In this document: positions 16,502 to 26,745 of the stretch, in pieces
How the letters are laid out: the number at the start of each line of letters is the position of its first letter
How positions within the stretch are numbered: the stretch's first letter is position 1
Assembly (NCBI GenBank): GCA_945865295.1
Contig: CAMBDE010000011.1
Span: 1-42,283 of the forward strand
Direction: 5' to 3'
Length of the DNA: 42,283 nt
Origin: Chitinophaga pinensis
GTDB taxonomy: Bacteria; Bacteroidota; Bacteroidia; Chitinophagales; Chitinophagaceae
Made by a program: the position numbers and the translations under genes
The notes under the pieces: model-generated
Told to the model about the DNA's origin: nothing
The model's database searches: none
What the model saw: only the letters and a program-made list of their open reading frames with translations

Positions 16502-17839
16502 ATGTTTAAAAAAATATTGATTGCCAACAGAGGCGAGATTGCTTTGCGTATCATAAGAACCTGTAGAGAGATGGGTATCAAAACGGTTGCAGTGTATTCG
16601 ACCGCAGACAAAGATAGCTTGCATGTAAAATTTGCAGATGAAGCTGTTTGTATTGGTGGTCCAAAGAGCCAAGAATCTTATTTGAATATCCCACATATCA
16701 TGGCTGCTTGTGAAATCACCAACGCTGATGCAGTCCATCCTGGTTATGGTTTCTTAGCAGAGAATGCCAAGTTTGCGCAAATCTGTGCAGACCACGGCAT
16801 TAAATTTATTGGACCTACCCCAGAGATGATTAATAAAATGGGGGATAAGATCACCGCAAAAGAAACGATGATCAAAGCAGGTGTTCCCGTAGTGCCAGGT
16901 GGAGAAGGTTTATTAGAGAGTGTGGATGCTGCAAAAATATTAGCTAAAGAAATTGTATATCCTGTCATCATCAAAGCAACTGCTGGTGGTGGTGGAAAAG
17001 GAATGCGTGTTGTTTGGAATGAATCAGAGATTGAAAAAGCATTCAATGATGCGAAGATGGAAGCGGCTGCAAGTTTTAAAAATGATGGTTTGTACATGGA
17101 GAAATTTGTGGAAGAACCAAGACATATAGAGATTCAAGTAGCGGGGGATCAATTTGGAAATGTTTGTCATTTGAGTGAGCGTGATTGTTCAATTCAAAGA
17201 AGACACCAAAAATTAGTAGAGGAATCTCCTTCACCATTTATGACACCAGATCTTCGTCAAAGAATGGGTGATGCTGCCATCAAAGCTGCATCCGCAATCA
17301 ATTATGAAAGTGTAGGTACCATAGAGTTCTTAGTAGATAAGCATCGTAATTTTTATTTCATGGAAATGAATACGCGTATTCAAGTAGAACATTGCGTAAC
17401 AGAGGAAGTAGTGAGTTATGATTTAATTAAAGAGCAAATTAAAATTGCTGCAGGCGAAAAAATTTCAGGCCGCAATTACGAACCACAATTGCATGCGATT
17501 GAATGTCGTATCAATGCAGAAGATCCATATAATGATTTTAGACCTTCACCAGGAAAAATAACAGTACTCCATACCCCAGGTGGACACGGTGTTCGTGTAG
17601 ATAGCCATGTTTATGCAGGCTATGTAATTCCGCCTTATTATGATTCAATGATTGGTAAACTAATCACTGTGGCACAAACACGTGAGGAAGCAATCAATAC
17701 CATGTATCGTGCATTGAGTGAATATGTGATTGAGGGTGTAAAAACAACGATACCTTTTCATTTGCAATTGATGCAAAACGAAGATTTTAGAAAAGGAAAT
17801 TTCACGACTAAATTCCTTGAAACATTTACAATGAAGTAA
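16502..17839 (+). CDS. accC: Biotin carboxylase subunit of acetyl-CoA carboxylase (AccC)
   Basis: AccC uses ATP and bicarbonate to carboxylate the biotin on AccB. The 445 residues match the family, with an ATP-grasp fold. Visible elements are the N-terminal [18 protein letters not shown], the glycine-rich ATP loop [23 protein letters not shown], and the catalytic-site strand [11 protein letters not shown]. It is the second gene of the accB-accC operon; the carboxyltransferase genes accA and accD are not in the window. A cluster of five hairpins follows the stop codon. Confidence 0.97.
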   Translation: MFKKILIANRGEIALRIIRTCREMGIKTVAVYSTADKDSLHVKFADEAVCIGGPKSQESYLNIPHIMAACEITNADAVHPGYGFLAENAKFAQICADHGIKFIGPTPEMINKMGDKITAKETMIKAGVPVVPGGEGLLESVDAAKILAKEIVYPVIIKATAGGGGKGMRVVWNESEIEKAFNDAKMEAAASFKNDGLYMEKFVEEPRHIEIQVAGDQFGNVCHLSERDCSIQRRHQKLVEESPSPFMTPDLRQRMGDAAIKAASAINYESVGTIEFLVDKHRNFYFMEMNTRIQVEHCVTEEVVSYDLIKEQIKIAAGEKISGRNYEPQLHAIECRINAEDPYNDFRPSPGKITVLHTPGGHGVRVDSHVYAGYVIPPYYDSMIGKLITVAQTREEAINTMYRALSEYVIEGVKTTIPFHLQLMQNEDFRKGNFTTKFLETFTMK

Positions 17840-17884
17840 TTTTTAAACTGCGTTTTGCTTCGCAAAATAAACACAGTCTAAAAA
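17840..17884. repeat. Imperfect nested hairpin directly after accC
   Basis: TTTTTAAACTG (17840-17850) pairs with CAGTCTAAAAA (17874-17884) with one mismatch, and encloses TTTTGC/GCAAAA (17853-17858, 17862-17867). It begins at the base after the accC stop and is the first of five hairpins. Confidence 0.5.
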
Positions 17885-17895
17885 TTCTCTAATGA

Positions 17896-17936
17896 AATAA
17901 AAGAAGGGACCCCGTAAAGGAGTCCCTTCTTTTATT
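17896..17936. terminator. Bidirectional intrinsic terminator between accC and glnA
   Basis: A perfect 15-bp stem pairs 17896-17910 with 17922-17936 (core AGAAGGGAC/GTCCCTTCT), with A-rich and T-rich flanks, so it can act on both convergent genes. Confidence 0.8.
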
Positions 17937-17962
17937 AGAGGAATAAAGTAATAGTATTAAAA

Positions 17963-17984
17963 AAGTCCCGATTGCTCGGGACTT
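17963..17984. terminator. Second terminator-like hairpin between accC and glnA
   Basis: AAGTCCCGA/TCGGGACTT forms a perfect 9-bp stem with a TTGC loop, extended by flanking TATTAA/TTAATA. The T-tract after it is weak, so function as a terminator is less sure. Confidence 0.55.
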
Positions 17985-17987
17985 AAT

Positions 17988-18031
17988 AGTTTTATAGGTG
18001 CTTACTTTATAATTTAAGCACCTATAAAACT
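17988..18031. repeat. Perfect 17-bp inverted repeat between accC and glnA
   Basis: The left arm 17988-18004 (AGTTTTATAGGTGCTTA) pairs perfectly with 18015-18031 around a 10-base loop. No T-run follows on either strand, so it is not a classic terminator. It could be a stable RNA element or an RNase-processing site. Confidence 0.6.
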
Positions 18032-18046
18032 AACAATAATAATTTT

Positions 18047-18076
18047 AAAAAGGCTCCAATTTCTTGGAGCCTTTTT
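18047..18076. terminator. Bidirectional terminator, proximal to glnA
   Basis: AAAAAGGCTCCAA/TTGGAGCCTTTTT forms a perfect 13-bp stem with a TTTC loop and terminal A/T runs, 48 bp from the glnA stop. Confidence 0.8.
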
Positions 18077-18124
18077 GTTGGGGGGTTCACCTTTGGGGAT
18101 CATCCTTGATATCTACTATCTCAT

Positions 18125-20317
18125 TTATCTCAAGAACAACAATTCTCTGTATTTAGGTAAGGTCCATAATTCATCGTCTACCAATTCTTCTAATTTATCT
18201 ACATGGTAACGAATTTTATCAAAATATTGCGCTTTTACTTTGGCTTCATAAGCAATGGCTTTAGCTCTTGTGTCCTCAATATTATTTGCCACTTTTCTTG
18301 CTTCTACCATTTCATGTACATTATCATATACTTCTTGAATATGCGTGCTTACTTCTTTTAACAAAGTCAATTGGCCTTTGTATAGTTTTTCAGGTAAAGC
18401 AGCTTCGCGAAGTAGGCTTACGTTTTGTAACAATATATTTTGGTATTTAATAGATGCCGGTATGATATGGTTCGTTGCTAAATCACCCATTAAACGCGCT
18501 TCAATCTGTACTTTCTTAATGTACTTTTCTAATTCAATTTCATGTCTTGCTTCTAATTCGCTATGCGTATAAATGCCATTTTCTTTGAATAAATGCTTTG
18601 ATTTTTCAGACACCATGGCGTCTAAAGCAACAGGAGTAGTTTTTAAATTAGGTAAGCCTCTTTTTTCTGCTTCTTTATGCCAAGCTTCACTATAACCATC
18701 ACCTTCAAACAAAATCTTCTTACTAGAAACAATATACTTTTGAATCACTTGCATGATCGCAATTTCTTTTTTGTCTCCTTTTTCAACTAAAGCATCTACT
18801 TCCGCAGCAAATTTTGTTAAGGTATCCGCAATAATCGTATTCAACACCGTCATAGGATGACCACAGTTTGCAGTAGAACCTACTGCACGGAATTCAAACT
18901 TATTTCCAGTGAATGCGAAAGGAGAAGTTCTGTTTCTGTCCGTGTTGTCAATCATCAATTCAGGAATACTTCTATGTAAATCTAATTTCAATATGGCTTC
19001 GTCTTGCTCGTCAAACTTATTACCCACTCGCGTCTCTACATCGTTCAATACTTTAGTTAAATATTCTCCAATGAATACAGAGATGATTGCTGGAGGGGCT
19101 TCGTTCGCGCCCAAACGGAAGTCGTTGGATGCAGAAGCAATAGAGGCTCTTAAGATATCTGCGTAATCATGTACAGCCTTGATCGTATTCACAAAGAAAG
19201 TCAAGAACATTAAATTGGTTTTAGGTGTTTTACCTGGAGCCAATAAATTAATACCAGTATCTGTTGCAAGACTCCAGTTATTATGCTTACCACTACCATT
19301 GATTCCTGCAAATGGTTTTTCATGAAGTAATACAACCAAACGATGTCTTTTTGCAACACGCGTCATCACATCCATCAATAGAATATTATGATCTACTGCA
19401 ATATTCACTTCTTCAAAAATAGGCGCACACTCAAACTGAGCGGGTGCTACTTCATTATGTCTTGTTCTTAAAGGAATACCTAATTTATAAGATTCATTTT
19501 CAAAATCACGCATAAACGCGTACACTCTTTCTGGAATAGATCCAAAGTAATGGTCTTCTAATTGTTGGCCTTTTGCAGGTGTGAAACCAAAAACAGTTCT
19601 ACCACATTGCAATAAATCTGGTCTTGCATTTACCAGTGCTTCGTCAATCACAAAATATTCTTGTTCCCATCCTAATGTTGGAATTACTTTACTGATGTTC
19701 TTATCAAAATAATTACAAACAGTTACTGCAGCTTTATTCACTGCATCCACTGCTTTCATCAATGGTGCTTTGTAATCTAATGATTCTCCAGTGTATGCAA
19801 TGAAGATGGTAGGAATACATAAAGTTTTTCCGTTGCCAATTTCAATGATGAATGGGGGAGATGATGGATCCCATGCGGTATAGCCTCTTGCTTCAAATGT
19901 CGCTCTCAATCCACCATTTGGGAATGAAGATGCATCTGGTTCTTGTTGTATTAAAGTAGCGCCATCAAATTCTTCAATTGCAGTGCCATCTCCCTTTAAT
20001 GTAAAGAAAGAATCATGCTTTTCGGCAGTGGCACCTGTCAATGGTTGAAACCAGTGTGTGAAATGTGTCACACCTCTGCTCTCTGCCCAAGCACGCATCC
20101 CTGATGCAATTTGACCAGCCACAGTTCTGTCAATTTTTTTACCACCCTTGATACTTGTGATTAAACTCTTGTAAGCTTCGTCACTTAGGTATTCTCTTGC
20201 TGTTTTTGTGGTGAAAACACTTTCTCCAAATACACCAGTAATTTTTGCACTCTTAATATCTGGTGAATCAGGCTTAAAATGACTTACATGGTTGACTGCA
20301 TCGGTTCTTAATGACAT
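18125..20317 (-). CDS. glnA: Glutamine synthetase type III (GSIII)
   Basis: GSIII makes glutamine from glutamate, ammonia and ATP. At 730 residues it is much longer than GSI (about 450-470) and fits GSIII, the form common in Bacteroidota. Recognisable blocks are LGWEQEYFVID (metal and substrate site), LLHEKPFAGINGSGKHNNWS (ammonia/glutamate site) and RNRTSPFAFTGNKFEFRAVG. The long C-terminal helical region is typical of GSIII. No ammonium transporter or PII gene adjoins it, so nitrogen control cannot be inferred from context. It has its own minus-strand -7 box at 20350-20357 and a terminator cluster downstream. Confidence 0.96.
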   Translation of the reverse strand: MSLRTDAVNHVSHFKPDSPDIKSAKITGVFGESVFTTKTAREYLSDEAYKSLITSIKGGKKIDRTVAGQIASGMRAWAESRGVTHFTHWFQPLTGATAEKHDSFFTLKGDGTAIEEFDGATLIQQEPDASSFPNGGLRATFEARGYTAWDPSSPPFIIEIGNGKTLCIPTIFIAYTGESLDYKAPLMKAVDAVNKAAVTVCNYFDKNISKVIPTLGWEQEYFVIDEALVNARPDLLQCGRTVFGFTPAKGQQLEDHYFGSIPERVYAFMRDFENESYKLGIPLRTRHNEVAPAQFECAPIFEEVNIAVDHNILLMDVMTRVAKRHRLVVLLHEKPFAGINGSGKHNNWSLATDTGINLLAPGKTPKTNLMFLTFFVNTIKAVHDYADILRASIASASNDFRLGANEAPPAIISVFIGEYLTKVLNDVETRVGNKFDEQDEAILKLDLHRSIPELMIDNTDRNRTSPFAFTGNKFEFRAVGSTANCGHPMTVLNTIIADTLTKFAAEVDALVEKGDKKEIAIMQVIQKYIVSSKKILFEGDGYSEAWHKEAEKRGLPNLKTTPVALDAMVSEKSKHLFKENGIYTHSELEARHEIELEKYIKKVQIEARLMGDLATNHIIPASIKYQNILLQNVSLLREAALPEKLYKGQLTLLKEVSTHIQEVYDNVHEMVEARKVANNIEDTRAKAIAYEAKVKAQYFDKIRYHVDKLEELVDDELWTLPKYRELLFLR

Positions 20318-20349
20318 ATATTATTAATTTAGAATATAAATAATTAGTT

Positions 20350-20357
20350 CAAATATA
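20350..20357 (-). promoter_or_regulatory. -7 box for glnA (GSIII)
   Basis: The minus strand reads TATATTTG, matching TAnnTTTG, 32 bp upstream of the glnA start. The rest of the 271-bp divergent gap to purL is AT-rich; apart from a TACCTTCG box (20552-20559) that may serve purL, I see nothing else in it. Confidence 0.45.
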
Positions 20358-20588
20358 TCCTCTTTTGTTCTATTTTTTGGTAAACAAACATGAAAAAATT
20401 GTAAAATGTGCATAAAATATAAATATTAAAATATTGTATATATGTTATTCTGCTACAAACTATTGATAATCATATTCATTCATTTTTTAACTACTAACAA
20501 CAAGGCCTTTGAATGTTGGTAAATCCATGACAGGTTAAGTCCTTGGTTTTGTACCTTCGCCAAATCAATTTAAGCATAAGCCAATACC

Positions 20589-22802
20589 ATGGAAATTACT
20601 GTTAAAACAGCCCAACAATTAAGACTTACCGAAGCAGAATTTGAAAGTATAAAAACGAAACTAGGACGCACGCCTAATTTCACAGAGCTATGTGCTTTTA
20701 GTGGAATGTGGTCTGAACATTGTAGCTATAAAAATTCTATTAAGTGGTTAAAAACTTTACCGCGTGATGGAGGAAGAATGTTGGTGGCAGCTGGTGAAGA
20801 AAATGCAGGTTTGATGGATATTGGAAATGATTACGGTGTGGTATTTAAAATAGAATCACATAATCACCCAAGTGCATTGGAGCCTTTTCAAGGTGCGGCT
20901 ACAGGAGTAGGTGGTATTCAAAGAGATATTTTCACGATGGGTGCTAGACCAATTGCTTCATTGAATAGTTTACGTTTTGGAAAATTAGAAGATAAAAAAA
21001 CACAACGTTTGCTCGCAGGAGTGGTACATGGTATTGGACATTATGGAAACTGTTTTGGTGTGCCTACTGTGGGTGGTGAAATTTATTTTGAAGAGTGTTA
21101 TCATACTAATCCACTTGTGAATGCAATGAGTGTGGGTATTGTAAAAGCTGGTAAAACAGTTAGTGCTATTGCATTAGGAAAAGGCAATCCTGTATTCTTT
21201 GTAGGAAGTGCAACAGGAAAAGATGGGATTGGTGGTGCAAGTTTTGCATCAGCAGAAATTACTGCAGATAGTGTAGAAGAATTACCAGCAGTGCAAGTAG
21301 GTGATCCTTTCCAAGAGAAAAAATTATTAGAAGCTTGTTTAGAAGTGATAGAAACGGGTGGTGTAGTAGGTATGCAAGATATGGGTGCCGCAGGTATAAT
21401 TTGTTCTACTGCAGAGATGAGTGCCAAAGGACAAGTGGGTATGCGCATTGACTTAGATAAAGTACCTACCCGTCAACAAAACATGAAGGCTTGGGAATTA
21501 TTATTAAGTGAGAGCCAAGAAAGAATGTTGATGGTGGTGGAGAAAGGTAAAGAAGCGCAAGTATTAGCGGTGTTTGAAAAATGGGATTTGTCTTGTTCTA
21601 ATATTGGTGAAGTAACCGATGATGGTTTATTAGATTTTTATATGAATGGTGTATTAGAAGCATCACTTCCTGCTTATGAATTAGTTTTAGGTGGAGGCGC
21701 TCCGCAATACACGCGCGAATACAAAGCACCTGCTTATTTAGCAAAAGTGAATGCATTTGATATGAATTCTGTTGCCGATATAACGAACTTACAAGATTCG
21801 GTGAAGCAATTAGTGCAAATTCCAAATATTGCTTCTAAGCGTTGGATATACACACAGTACGATAGCATGGTGGGTGCTGCGAATACTTCTACCAATGCAC
21901 CAAGTGATGCATCAGTAGTCGTTGCAAAAGGAACAGGCAAGGCACTAGCGATGACAGTAGATTGTAATAGCAAATATGTTTATGCAAATCCAGAAGTAGG
22001 CGCCATGATTGCTGTGGCGGAAGCTGCAAGAAATATTGTTTGTTCTGGTGGCGAGCCTATTGGAGTTACCAACTGTTTAAATTTTGGGAATCCTTATGAT
22101 CCAGAAGTGTATTATCAGTTTGTAAAATCGGTAGAAGGGATGGGTGCTGCTTGTAGAAAATTCAATACGCCGGTAACAGGTGGTAATGTAAGTTTCTATA
22201 ATCAAAATCCGGATGGTCCTGTGTTTCCTACACCTACCATTGGTATGGTGGGAATTATTGAGGATATGAAAAACAGAATGACTTTAGATTTTAAAAACAA
22301 CGGCGATACGATTGTTTTATTAGGTAGACAAAGAAACGATATTGGTTCATCTGAATATTTAAATAAATTAAAAGGTGTTGCATTTTCTCCAGCACCTCAT
22401 TTTGATTTAGAAGAAGAATTTACTTTGCAACAATTAGTGACTTCTTTAATTAAAGACCATTCCATTATTAGTGCGCACGATATTAGTGAGGGCGGATTAA
22501 TTGTTACTTTATTAGAATCTGCTTTTTATAATAACAAAGGTTTTGAAGTCAATTCAAATGAAAGTAGTTTAAGAAAAGATGCTTATTGGATGGGTGAGGC
22601 ACAATCAAGAGTGGTGGTTTCTTGTACAAGTGCGCAATTGGCAAGCATTGAAGCGGCTGCTAAGAAGTTAAATATTGACTTTACTGTTTTAGGTAAAGTA
22701 ACAGAAGGAACTATAACTGTGGATGGTGAAAATTGGGGAAGCATTGATAGTTGGAAAAACAGCTATGACACTTCCATTGAAAATAAATTAGCTTCAAAAT
22801 AA
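20589..22802 (+). CDS. purL: Phosphoribosylformylglycinamidine synthase subunit PurL
   Basis: PurL converts FGAR to FGAM in purine synthesis, using ATP and ammonia delivered by PurQ. At 737 residues it is the small, Bacillus-type PurL rather than the about 1,300-residue fused enzyme, so PurS and PurQ should be encoded elsewhere. Typical elements are FSGMWSEHCSYKNS with the conserved His, IESHNHPSALEPFQGAATG, MQDMGAAGI and the second-half VTGGNVSFYNQ. It is directly joined to hldD: the purL stop codon is followed at once by the hldD ATG, so the two are probably translationally coupled although metabolically unrelated. Confidence 0.97.
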   Translation: MEITVKTAQQLRLTEAEFESIKTKLGRTPNFTELCAFSGMWSEHCSYKNSIKWLKTLPRDGGRMLVAAGEENAGLMDIGNDYGVVFKIESHNHPSALEPFQGAATGVGGIQRDIFTMGARPIASLNSLRFGKLEDKKTQRLLAGVVHGIGHYGNCFGVPTVGGEIYFEECYHTNPLVNAMSVGIVKAGKTVSAIALGKGNPVFFVGSATGKDGIGGASFASAEITADSVEELPAVQVGDPFQEKKLLEACLEVIETGGVVGMQDMGAAGIICSTAEMSAKGQVGMRIDLDKVPTRQQNMKAWELLLSESQERMLMVVEKGKEAQVLAVFEKWDLSCSNIGEVTDDGLLDFYMNGVLEASLPAYELVLGGGAPQYTREYKAPAYLAKVNAFDMNSVADITNLQDSVKQLVQIPNIASKRWIYTQYDSMVGAANTSTNAPSDASVVVAKGTGKALAMTVDCNSKYVYANPEVGAMIAVAEAARNIVCSGGEPIGVTNCLNFGNPYDPEVYYQFVKSVEGMGAACRKFNTPVTGGNVSFYNQNPDGPVFPTPTIGMVGIIEDMKNRMTLDFKNNGDTIVLLGRQRNDIGSSEYLNKLKGVAFSPAPHFDLEEEFTLQQLVTSLIKDHSIISAHDISEGGLIVTLLESAFYNNKGFEVNSNESSLRKDAYWMGEAQSRVVVSCTSAQLASIEAAAKKLNIDFTVLGKVTEGTITVDGENWGSIDSWKNSYDTSIENKLASK

Positions 22803-23804
22803 ATGACCAAACAACCCACCATAGTCATCACCGGTACTGCAGGCTTTATTGGTTCTGTGATGGTGCAGTATTTAAATGAAAATGGGTTGACTGATTTATT
22901 ATTGGTGGATGATTTTGGTGTGGAAGAAAAAAGAAAAAACTGGGAGCAAAAAAAATATACAAAAGTGATTGAGCGTCAGGCTTTTTTAGATCAACTCATA
23001 AATGATGAATATGAAATTGATATTATCATCCACTTAGGCGCAAGAACCGATACCACTGAGTTTAATTATGCTATTCACGAGGAACTGAATCTAGCATATT
23101 CAAAATCGCTATGGCAATATGCGACAGCAAAACAAATCCCATTCATCTATGCATCATCAGCAGCAACATATGGTAGTGGTGAACATGGCTATGAGGATAG
23201 CCATACCATCTTAGATCAATTGGTTCCACTGAATCCCTATGGTATTAGTAAAAATGAATTTGATAAATGGGCGACTACGCAAACCGAGCAACCTCCTTTA
23301 TGGACAGGCTTGAAGTTCTTTAATGTCTATGGTCCGAACGAAGGGCATAAGGCTAGAATGGCCAGTGTTATTTTCCATGCCTTCAATCAAATCAAAGAAA
23401 CAGGTGTAGTCAAGTTATTTAAAAGTCATCGACCAGAATATAAAGAAGGAGAACAATTGCGTGATTTTATATACGTGAAAGATCTAGTAGCAGTGATCAA
23501 TTGGATAATGCACGAAATGTTATCAGGTGAATGGGTGGCATCAAAAAATGGATTGTATAATTTAGGCACAGGAAAGGCTAGAAGCTTTTATGATTTAGCA
23601 GCCAATACTTTTATAGCACAAGGTTTAAAACCTAATATTGAATTCATTGATATGCCTGAAGATATCAGGGACAAGTATCAATACTTTACAGAAGCGAATA
23701 TGAATAAGCTTCGAAGTGCTGGTTATACGGAACCCTTTACTAGTTTGGAAGAGGGTGTAGCTGACTATGTAAAAAATTATTTGCTTCCCTCAAAGAATTA
23801 CTAA
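22803..23804 (+). CDS. hldD: ADP-L-glycero-D-manno-heptose 6-epimerase (HldD/RfaD)
   Basis: HldD, a short-chain dehydrogenase-type epimerase, converts ADP-D-glycero- to ADP-L-glycero-D-manno-heptose for the lipopolysaccharide core. The 333 residues show the NADP-binding TGTAGFIGS near the N terminus, the active-site Ser in YASSAATYG, and Tyr146 and Lys150 in NPYGISK. EGEQLRDFIYVKD is typical of HldD. The ATG abuts the purL stop codon with no spacing. No other heptose genes (hldE, gmhA/B) are in the window. A long inverted repeat downstream probably ends the transcript. Confidence 0.9.
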   Translation: MTKQPTIVITGTAGFIGSVMVQYLNENGLTDLLLVDDFGVEEKRKNWEQKKYTKVIERQAFLDQLINDEYEIDIIIHLGARTDTTEFNYAIHEELNLAYSKSLWQYATAKQIPFIYASSAATYGSGEHGYEDSHTILDQLVPLNPYGISKNEFDKWATTQTEQPPLWTGLKFFNVYGPNEGHKARMASVIFHAFNQIKETGVVKLFKSHRPEYKEGEQLRDFIYVKDLVAVINWIMHEMLSGEWVASKNGLYNLGTGKARSFYDLAANTFIAQGLKPNIEFIDMPEDIRDKYQYFTEANMNKLRSAGYTEPFTSLEEGVADYVKNYLLPSKNY

Positions 23805-23822
23805 ATCTCCACTTTATAAACA

Positions 23823-23969
23823 AAAGAGAAAATATACTATTCCGTAGCGAACGTTTTTGCTTGAGGGCTGATTGGTAAGTTGAATTTGTTTCCAAAAAAG
23901 ATAAAGAGAAAATTTACTATTCCGTAGCGATCGTTTTTAGAGAGCCTAGGAATAGTAAATTTTCTCTTT
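23823..23969. repeat. Direct repeat pair plus a 21-bp perfect hairpin between hldD and the hydrolase gene
   Basis: A 36-base unit at 23823-23858 recurs at 23903-23938 with two mismatches; both contain CTATTCCGTAGCGA and end in a T-run. The first 21 bases of the second copy (23903-23923) pair perfectly with 23949-23969, making a long stem with a 25-base loop and a T-rich tail. It lies between convergent genes and can serve both as a terminator. The duplicated unit suggests a mobile or expanded repeat. Confidence 0.75.
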
Positions 23970-23985
23970 TATTAAGTTGAAAGAA

Positions 23986-24861
23986 CTAGTGCGCCTTCAA
24001 GAAAGCAATTGCTTTACTATAAGAATCATTTTTAGCTGCAGCATTATAACTAGGATTACTAGGATTCGCAAATCCATGACCTGCTTCGTATTTATAAGCA
24101 GTTAAGTTTTTCCCAGCTAATTTCATATTGTCTTCAAATGTATTCACCATGGCAGGAGAAGGAGATTGATCTAAATTTCCAAAGAAGCCAATGATATCAC
24201 ATTGAATAGATTTTAATTTTTCCATATTGGCTTCTGGACGACCATAATACATGACAGATCCTTTTGCCTGAGGTCCAGCAATGATAGCAGTTTGTAAGCT
24301 CCACATCCCTCCAAAACACCAACCCACACTATAAATCGAAGCTTTTGCTCCAGCATGCTTTACGGCACCTTGAATCAATGCCACCATTCGGTTCATATCT
24401 GCACCACGCATTAATTTCATTGCGCTATCTGGGGTAGCAGCCACTTTGCCATCATACATATCCACCGCCATCACATTCACATCCCCTAAGTCTTTGAAAT
24501 ATTGGTCTGCTTCCATTTTAATATTATCGTTCAAACCCCACCATTCTTGGATCACAATCAACCACTTATCTGATTTCTTTTTAGCAGGAATAAAATAAGC
24601 TTGTCCTGGCTTTCCATCAGCAGCATTAAATGGAACGATTGTACCCAATAAATCTGCAGGGTTGACTACAGCCGGGGCGATATGCAGATTCACAAATTTT
24701 GCCTGGCTTGCCTCTAATTGATAAGCTTGCTGGGTCTCCATATTAAGACACTCAATGACCTCGCCTTTGTCCAGGGTTGGATGCTGTGTTTTTTCCCATT
24801 GCCAGCTGATTAAACTTGCCGTAAAAAGCAGTGCAAATAAGGTATAAAAGGTCTTTTTCAT
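23986..24861 (-). CDS. Exported dienelactone hydrolase-family protein
   Basis: This alpha/beta hydrolase is 291 residues from the start chosen. KKTFYTLFALLFTASLISW is a good signal peptide, so I prefer the ATG at 24861; an in-frame ATG at 24894 would add 11 residues before it. The family triad is visible: nucleophile Cys in SVGWCFGGMW, Asp in GNLDQSPSP and His in AGHGFANP. VIQEWWGLN matches the conserved Glu region of dienelactone hydrolases. The natural substrate is not known; bacterial members act on lactones or esters. It is divergent from pyrG and shares the hairpin at 23903-23969 with hldD as a likely terminator. Confidence 0.88.
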   Translation of the reverse strand: MKKTFYTLFALLFTASLISWQWEKTQHPTLDKGEVIECLNMETQQAYQLEASQAKFVNLHIAPAVVNPADLLGTIVPFNAADGKPGQAYFIPAKKKSDKWLIVIQEWWGLNDNIKMEADQYFKDLGDVNVMAVDMYDGKVAATPDSAMKLMRGADMNRMVALIQGAVKHAGAKASIYSVGWCFGGMWSLQTAIIAGPQAKGSVMYYGRPEANMEKLKSIQCDIIGFFGNLDQSPSPAMVNTFEDNMKLAGKNLTAYKYEAGHGFANPSNPSYNAAAKNDSYSKAIAFLKAH

Positions 24862-24942
24862 GAATTTTATTTTAATTTGATTTAAGATGTTCACTTTTAT
24901 GTAACAGTTATAAACATTTATTGTTTAGGCCGTTTTATACAT

Positions 24943-24973
24943 TTTGTAGGCGGTGTTTTTTAGCCTATTTTTG
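24943..24973 (+). promoter_or_regulatory. Promoter of pyrG (TTTG-N19-TATTTTTG)
   Basis: TTTG at 24943-24946 and TATTTTTG at 24966-24973 are separated by 19 bases, the spacing expected for the main Bacteroidota sigma factor. The leader would be about 115 bases; I see no riboswitch-like structure in it. Confidence 0.65.
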
Positions 24974-25046
24974 TATGACCTCTAAGCATTTTCCAACAAA
25001 CAAGACGGTCAAATTAAAAAACAATTGAATTGGTCCTCCTCAATAG

Positions 25047-26702
<1,656 letters not shown>

Positions 26703-26710
26703 ATTTCCAC

Positions 26711-26741
26711 TTTGCTATACCGCTAACATTTGTTAGTTTTG
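26711..26741 (+). promoter_or_regulatory. Promoter of icmF (TTTG-N19-TAGTTTTG), giving a near-leaderless transcript
   Basis: TTTG (26711-26714) and TAGTTTTG (26734-26741) have the exact 19-base spacing. The icmF ATG is at 26746, only 4 bases after the -7 box, so transcription should start at or within a few bases of the start codon. Confidence 0.65.
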
Positions 26742-26745
26742 TACC

